NCBI GenBank assembly: GCA_037382205.1
Contig: JARRQD010000056.1
Coordinates: forward strand, 1-28,866
Source of the DNA: Thiodiazotropha sp037382205
GTDB lineage: Bacteria > Pseudomonadota > Gammaproteobacteria > Chromatiales > Chromatiaceae
Direction of reading: 5' to 3'
Length of the DNA: 28,866 nt
Below, one piece after another: positions 25,601 to 28,866 of the stretch. Position 1 is the first letter of the stretch, and each line of letters begins with the position of its first letter. A program made the translations under genes and the position numbers. The notes beneath the pieces are model-generated. The model was not told where the DNA came from. It saw only the letters and a list, made by a program, of their open reading frames with translations, and ran no database searches.

Positions 25601-25760
25601 GCGAAGCCCCTTCGAAGATCGTCTTGATACTGACTTTATCCTGCTCCACCACAGGAAACATCTCCTGAGGCATGGCGTACCAGGAGACCAGCCCGGCCAT
25701 CAGTATGATCACCAGCAGCAAGTTGACGATCAGTGGATTGCGAATGGAAAAATCAATCAT
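22617..25760 (-). CDS. RND-family multidrug efflux pump, inner-membrane transporter (AcrB/MexB-like)
   Basis: This is a proton-driven RND transporter of 1047 residues, a typical length. The first membrane helix is near residues 10-28 and the porter domain begins PQEMFPVVEQDKVSIKT. A helix bundle spans about 330-470, with the proton-relay aspartates in LGLIVDDAIIVSENVY (Asp394, Asp395). A second porter half follows, then a C-terminal bundle with FLALTGIVVNDSLILIDFAK. Sequence repeats in the two halves reflect the family duplication. Its ATG overlaps the stop of the membrane-fusion gene by 8 bases, so the pair is translationally coupled. No outer-membrane channel gene is present here, so a TolC-like protein must come from elsewhere. 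Substrate is unknown. Confidence 0.94.
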   Translation of the reverse strand: MIDFSIRNPLIVNLLLVIILMAGLVSWYAMPQEMFPVVEQDKVSIKTIFEGASPEEVERQISLPIEQELDGLADIDVISSTSNESLSNILIDLKSGSDVDNFMRKVRTALDQVDDLPDEAEEPELARLETRFPVISVSLYGDISRGELYQLAEQIKDELIQIPGTASVGVAGDREWEIWVVVDPQVLAARGVSLNQIAMALRNNLRDLPGGTLKSTGGDIRLRGMGVPPDPQQMAAIVLRHNEMGGQLRLGDLAQVQLRHEEAQTLGRFNGKASVNLTLNKTSQASTIEVAKLVRAFVDERQQSLPAGVKLGLFSDLSVYVKNRLETVKSSGIVGLVLVLLALYLMLNFRVAFITALGIPVSFLVAVIALYMFGYSINMVSLFAFLIALGLIVDDAIIVSENVYRHLEQGETPTYAATQGTREVYWPVVASTSTTIAAFMPMFAIGGTMGAFISVIPVVVTSSLMGSLLEAFGVLPSHAKEFLRKARTRKQGRIDWSALNQRYTQLLRKCLDYRYPVALLSMGVLAIAVTFAATRVPFLLFGHVDVGQFFVNIEAPSTYSIDDASRLADKLEQTMMQTIGEEELETLLTNVGVMFIDFHRMRMGSRYIQLIVDLKKQKPQGFIERWVSPLVSLNFTREGSRDRSSAEVIEAVRQALQQVPGIQRMSILRAQGGPAGADLEVGVLGDSVAEISRSAESIRSFVARLPGISDARQDMDPGKLEYRYELNERGRRLGLNQTQLADAVRTGFLGLKLSYVSWQDKRIPVRLIYDDKLRHDAGALSRLPITLDDGRTVYLGDVANIKEARGFNTINRRNLSRLATVTAEVDAKVTTPNQVIEQLKSEFAKLPEGQRIIFLGEKKKAQESMVGMKRAGIIALAVIFFILAALFKSLLDPLVVMFAIPFGAIGVIFGHWLFDYNLQFLSLVGFLALTGIVVNDSLILIDFAKRLRCEGWERKAAMVEAGRVRIRPILLTTATTFLGISPLIFFATGQTAFLSPMAVSLGFGLVFATLLILLALPCFYLIADDLRRRVSKQSLSESSKDYVAKNA

Positions 25761-26934
25761 CCGCTTTAAGGCCCTCTATCTGCACCTCGTTACCTTCACT
25801 CAACACATCCACATCCCGAGCCACCAGTAGCTGGTTCGGTTGCAGACCATGCAGCACAACTTGTAGATCGCCATCGCGAATACCTGGGGTGATCGGCTGG
25901 CGAACCAGTTTGTTATCCTCAACTAGAAAGACATAGAACTTACCCTCTTCACGCAACATCGCTGCCGCGGGTACAACCAATGCCGCTCTACGAGCTCGCA
26001 GTGGTAGCCTGACCTGCCCCAGCTGCCCGGGTATCAAACCGTCGGCCTGAACCTGGATGCGCAAAGGATGCGTGTGAGTCTGGGTGTCAGGATCATACTG
26101 CAACGCAATCAGTTTTCCACTTACCTGTTGCTCGGCAATATCCACAGCCAGCTGCTGTCCGAGCTCCAGTGCCTCCACCACATCACCATTGACGGCCACT
26201 TGCAGCTCCAGGTTACTGGTATCGATCAGCTCCAACACCAGGGTATTGGCACTCACATAGTCCCCAGTTTCCACCAACACCCGGTTCACCCGACCATTGA
26301 AGGGGGCCAGTAAACGGGTACGATCCAGGTTTCGTTGAGCGCGGTTGCGAGCGGCCTGTTGCTGCTCCAATCGCGCCTTGTTCGACTCCAGACTGAATGC
26401 CAGGCGTGCCTCTTCCGCCTGCAGGTTGATCAGTTGTTGACGAGAACTTTCCAGCGTCGAAACCGAAGCCAGAGAACCTTTACCCAGTTTCTCCAGCCGT
26501 GCATACTCCCGCTCTGCCAGACGTCGGTTTTCACTGGCCAGATCGAGCAGTTTCCGATCCCGCTGTAGGGTAGCTTGGGTTTCACTCAGCTGAGAGGTGG
26601 CTTCAGTCAGCGCATCGCGATAATCTGCCTCCTCCAGCTGTAATAACAGGCTCTCCGCCTCGACCAGTTGCCCGGGCTCCACATAACGCTGGTTCAGCTC
26701 ACCCGAAACCTCAAATCGTAAAGAGGCTGTCTTGCGAGGTCGCAACAACCCGGTGTAACTCACTTTCGGCAGGATGTCACGCTGCACCACACGGGTCACT
26801 TCAACCCGGGTGACCACAGGTTCTTGGATCTCCATATTGGCCTCTGGGCGGGTGGCAATCAACAGCACTACGATCAATATGGTGACAATCAGAATCGCCA
26901 AACTCAGTAGAAAACGGCGGGTAACAGTGGTCAA
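25753..26934 (-). CDS. RND efflux periplasmic adaptor (membrane fusion protein)
   Basis: This is the AcrA/MexA-type adaptor linking the RND pump to an outer-membrane channel. The 393 residues have an N-terminal membrane anchor (about 8-27, LSLAILIVTILIVVLLIA) with no lipobox. A lipoyl/barrel-sandwich half follows (SLRFEVSGELNQRYVEPGQL), then a long alpha-helical hairpin (about 95-190, rich in Gln, Glu, Arg and Leu), the second lipoyl half (LLAPFNGRVNRVLVETGDYV), and a beta-barrel and membrane-proximal domain (LVVPAAAMLREEGKFYVFLV). The start is TTG at 26934 with GGAGAGAG just before it. No in-frame ATG fits the anchor. The stop overlaps the pump gene start by 8 bases. It diverges from lptD. 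Confidence 0.93.
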   Translation of the reverse strand: MTTVTRRFLLSLAILIVTILIVVLLIATRPEANMEIQEPVVTRVEVTRVVQRDILPKVSYTGLLRPRKTASLRFEVSGELNQRYVEPGQLVEAESLLLQLEEADYRDALTEATSQLSETQATLQRDRKLLDLASENRRLAEREYARLEKLGKGSLASVSTLESSRQQLINLQAEEARLAFSLESNKARLEQQQAARNRAQRNLDRTRLLAPFNGRVNRVLVETGDYVSANTLVLELIDTSNLELQVAVNGDVVEALELGQQLAVDIAEQQVSGKLIALQYDPDTQTHTHPLRIQVQADGLIPGQLGQVRLPLRARRAALVVPAAAMLREEGKFYVFLVEDNKLVRQPITPGIRDGDLQVVLHGLQPNQLLVARDVDVLSEGNEVQIEGLKADD

Positions 26935-27363
26935 GCTCTCTCCTCATGGATCCGAAGAATTTGAAGTCCGGCAGATTCTATGCGAATTTATCCCGGCCTG
27001 CGTGATGATTTATCAATAGTAAAGCTATTGTTTTGTGCGGTTTTCGCAAAAATCGGATTTGCAGTCATAAGCAGGTTTGAGAAAACCACAGTTTGCTCTA
27101 TCTTCCCCTCTCTGCAAACCGAGAGCATAGGGCCACCCCATCATCGTCAATTACCTGAATCCGTGGGTTGAGGGCGAGTGCAGAGTGTAAGATATTGGTT
27201 TCCCGGTGGAATCTGAAAATCTTAGCTTCACCCAAAGGCTAAGCGGGCATTTTTTGAACCGCTGGGGAATCAAGAGCTTACGCGATGCGTCGTCATGAAC
27301 TCACGAATTTAGTATTAGTATGAAACACCGCACCATTAAAGGTTCCCCGGGTGGCTGCTACAG
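26935..27363. other. Divergent intergenic region between the efflux operon and lptD
   Basis: No gene is supported in these 429 bases. Short AU-rich hairpins occur (CAATAG-taaag-CTATTG near 27015), and a CTTAGC/GCTAAG stem (27221-27243) precedes six T (27250-27255), but neither is a convincing terminator. For lptD the best promoter-like pair is TCGTCA (27290-27295), a 17-base spacer and TATTAG (27313-27318), which is weak. No sigmaE-type promoter or efflux-regulator gene is evident. Confidence 0.4.
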
Positions 27364-28866
27364 ATGGCAGACACCGACTCAATAATGACAACCGGCAGAT
27401 ACGATGACAAAACAGCGTCAGGGCCAGGCAAAGCCTTGGGCGTAATCTGTTGGTTTTGTGGCACACTGCTGTGGCCTGTCGCAAGCTCTGCAGAGACGCT
27501 CTCCAGGCTGGATCAGGGGATCGAGTGGGGGAATTGCTCAACCCAGACAGAACAGCCGTTCGTTGGGATACCTGCGAGACCCATTCCCCAGCAGCCGATC
27601 CAACTGACAGCCGATCAGATCAGCTACGATCAGCGCACCGCGCAGACCGAATTGAGTGGGGCGGTAAAACTTTGGCGGCTTGACGGCTATGCGGAAGCGG
27701 ATCGTTTAACCTATTACGAAGCACGTCGTGCTGCAGAACTGTTCGGCAATCTGTTCGTCCAACAGCCTGGACTCAGAATGAGTGCCGACCGGGGATATCT
27801 GGCCTTGGACGATCAATATGGCTGGCTCGACCGGGTTGAGTTTCGTCTGACTGCCGCCAACGCCCGTGGCGCGGCACACAGAGTGGAACTGCTCAACAAA
27901 CAACAGTCGAGTTATCAGGATGTTACCTATACCACCTGCCCACCCGGTAAGAACGATTGGAGTCTGGCTGCCAGCGATCTGCAGATCGATATGGAGGAAG
28001 GCTGGGGCAGCGCCAAACACGCCCGACTACGGCTCGGCAGGGTACCGATTCTCTATCTGCCCTACTTCACCTTTCCGGTGGATGATCGCAGAAAAACCGG
28101 TTTCCTGATTCCCTCAGCGGGCTCTTACAACCGGCGGGGTACAGAGCTCTCCACTCCCTACTATTTCAATCTGGCGCCCAATTACGACGCCACACTGACC
28201 CCCCGCTGGATGAGCAAGCGGGGTCTCATGATGGGGGCCGAACTCCGCTACCTGGGCACAAAACAGCGGGCGGAAATCAGTGGCGAGCTACTCCCCAACG
28301 ACCAGCTTGAGAGTAGCGATCATGGTGAAGAGCGGCGGGCATTGCACTTTTATCATGTAAGCCGCCCGATCAAGGGATTGACCACCCGGATCGAAACCGA
28401 CGCGGTGAGTGATAGTGACTACCAGGATGACTTCGGCACTGGACTGGCGATCACCAGCACCCGCAACCTGGAGCGGGTTGGTGAGTTCCGCTATCGACTC
28501 GGTCACTGGCAGCTGCTTGGCCGAGTACAGAGTTTTCAGACCATCGATGAGAGCCTCAGTCAAAAAAACCGTCCCTATCGCCGTCTACCCCAGCTCTATA
28601 CCAGCTACCGCAACTACAACAACCCTTTCGGTATCAATCTTGACGTACGCGGCGAGTACACCCATTTCAAACACGACACCCTGACCAATGGAGAGCGGCT
28701 GGTTCTACGACCCAGCATCAGTCTGCCCATGCGCCGCAGTTGGGGCCACCTAATTCCCAACCTGAGCCTCAACTATGCCGGTTATGATCTGGACGTGGAA
28801 GGCAGTGAAGAAGAGAGCCAACCCGACTATTTTGTACCGGCATTCAGTCTCGACAGCGGGCTGGTA
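27364..28866 (+). CDS. lptD: LPS-assembly protein LptD, N-terminal part (cut by window edge)
   Basis: LptD is the outer-membrane barrel that, with LptE, inserts lipopolysaccharide into the outer leaflet. The frame stays open to the window end: 501 codons, against a usual 750-850. Residues about 24-43 are a hydrophobic signal segment (GVICWFCGTLLWPVASSA) with cleavage after SSA. The beta-jellyroll follows (QPIQLTADQISYDQRTAQTE to about 210), then the barrel opening with GRVPILYLPYFTFPVDDRRK and TGFLIPSAGSYNRRG. Cys58 and Cys192 (YTTCPPGKNDW) correspond in position to the two N-terminal cysteines that form disulfides in E. coli LptD. The ATG at 27364 is preferred over the one at 27385, but neither has a strong ribosome site. 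surA and pdxA often follow lptD, beyond this window. Confidence 0.95.
   Translation, partial: MADTDSIMTTGRYDDKTASGPGKALGVICWFCGTLLWPVASSAETLSRLDQGIEWGNCSTQTEQPFVGIPARPIPQQPIQLTADQISYDQRTAQTELSGAVKLWRLDGYAEADRLTYYEARRAAELFGNLFVQQPGLRMSADRGYLALDDQYGWLDRVEFRLTAANARGAAHRVELLNKQQSSYQDVTYTTCPPGKNDWSLAASDLQIDMEEGWGSAKHARLRLGRVPILYLPYFTFPVDDRRKTGFLIPSAGSYNRRGTELSTPYYFNLAPNYDATLTPRWMSKRGLMMGAELRYLGTKQRAEISGELLPNDQLESSDHGEERRALHFYHVSRPIKGLTTRIETDAVSDSDYQDDFGTGLAITSTRNLERVGEFRYRLGHWQLLGRVQSFQTIDESLSQKNRPYRRLPQLYTSYRNYNNPFGINLDVRGEYTHFKHDTLTNGERLVLRPSISLPMRRSWGHLIPNLSLNYAGYDLDVEGSEEESQPDYFVPAFSLDSGLV

Noticed and set aside
27221..27255. Terminator-like stem CTTAGC/GCTAAG followed by T6 upstream of lptD
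   Set aside because: The stem has only 6 bp and is separated from the T run by six bases. It would also lie upstream of lptD without a plus-strand gene to terminate.

Overview
The window is a stretch of gammaproteobacterial core chromosome. The gene order lgt / moa-moe / gcv operon / ubiI-ubiH-pepP-ygfB / zapA-ssrS-fau / ilvA-rpiA / amgK-lptD, the two-subunit glycine decarboxylase, the ubiquinone hydroxylase pair next to pepP, and 6S RNA between zapA and fau all point to Gammaproteobacteria. The style resembles Chromatiales-like or sulfur-oxidiser and symbiont lineages, but nothing in the sequence proves that placement. Base composition looks moderate. I found no rRNA, tRNA, CRISPR array or intact transposase.

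Layout, left to right. (1) 1-172 holds the 5' end of lgt on the minus strand, and an XRE-type regulator follows on the plus strand with its own terminator. (2) 893-13664 is a run of minus-strand genes. In transcription order these are ygfB, pepP, ubiH, ubiI; then, behind a sigma70-like promoter and a tandem glycine riboswitch with an intrinsic terminator, gcvT, gcvH, gcvPA, gcvPB and a PfkB-family kinase; then moeA, moaD, moaE. (3) Divergent from ygfB on the plus strand are a small coiled-coil protein (TIGR02449 type), zapA, 6S RNA, an unusual non-coding insert of about 0.9 kb, fau, and a broken lysine-rich histone H1-like gene. (4) ilvA (minus) and rpiA (plus) diverge from each other. A hairpin repeat follows, then a major outer-membrane porin (minus) behind an AT-rich leader. 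(5) amgK, an RND pump and its membrane-fusion protein lie on the minus strand. lptD diverges from them and runs off the right edge.

How the genes work together. The gcv genes and fau both serve one-carbon/folate metabolism: glycine cleavage produces 5,10-methylene-THF, and fau recycles 5-formyl-THF, a known inhibitor of folate enzymes. The riboswitch ties gcv expression to glycine. MoeA, MoaD and MoaE act in molybdenum cofactor synthesis, and UbiH and UbiI hydroxylate the ubiquinone ring. ZapA supports the FtsZ ring. Lgt, AmgK, LptD, the porin and the RND pump are envelope functions.

Most of the window is ordinary housekeeping DNA. The places worth a second look are the 15036-15923 insert between 6S RNA and fau (near-perfect 20-bp inverted ends, a REP-like hairpin, and a minus-strand segment that looks like a decayed group II intron 5' domain), the H1-like pseudogene, the ygfB/pepP junction, and an orphan plus-strand terminator between moeA and the PfkB kinase. 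I did not find evidence for a wholly new multi-gene system.
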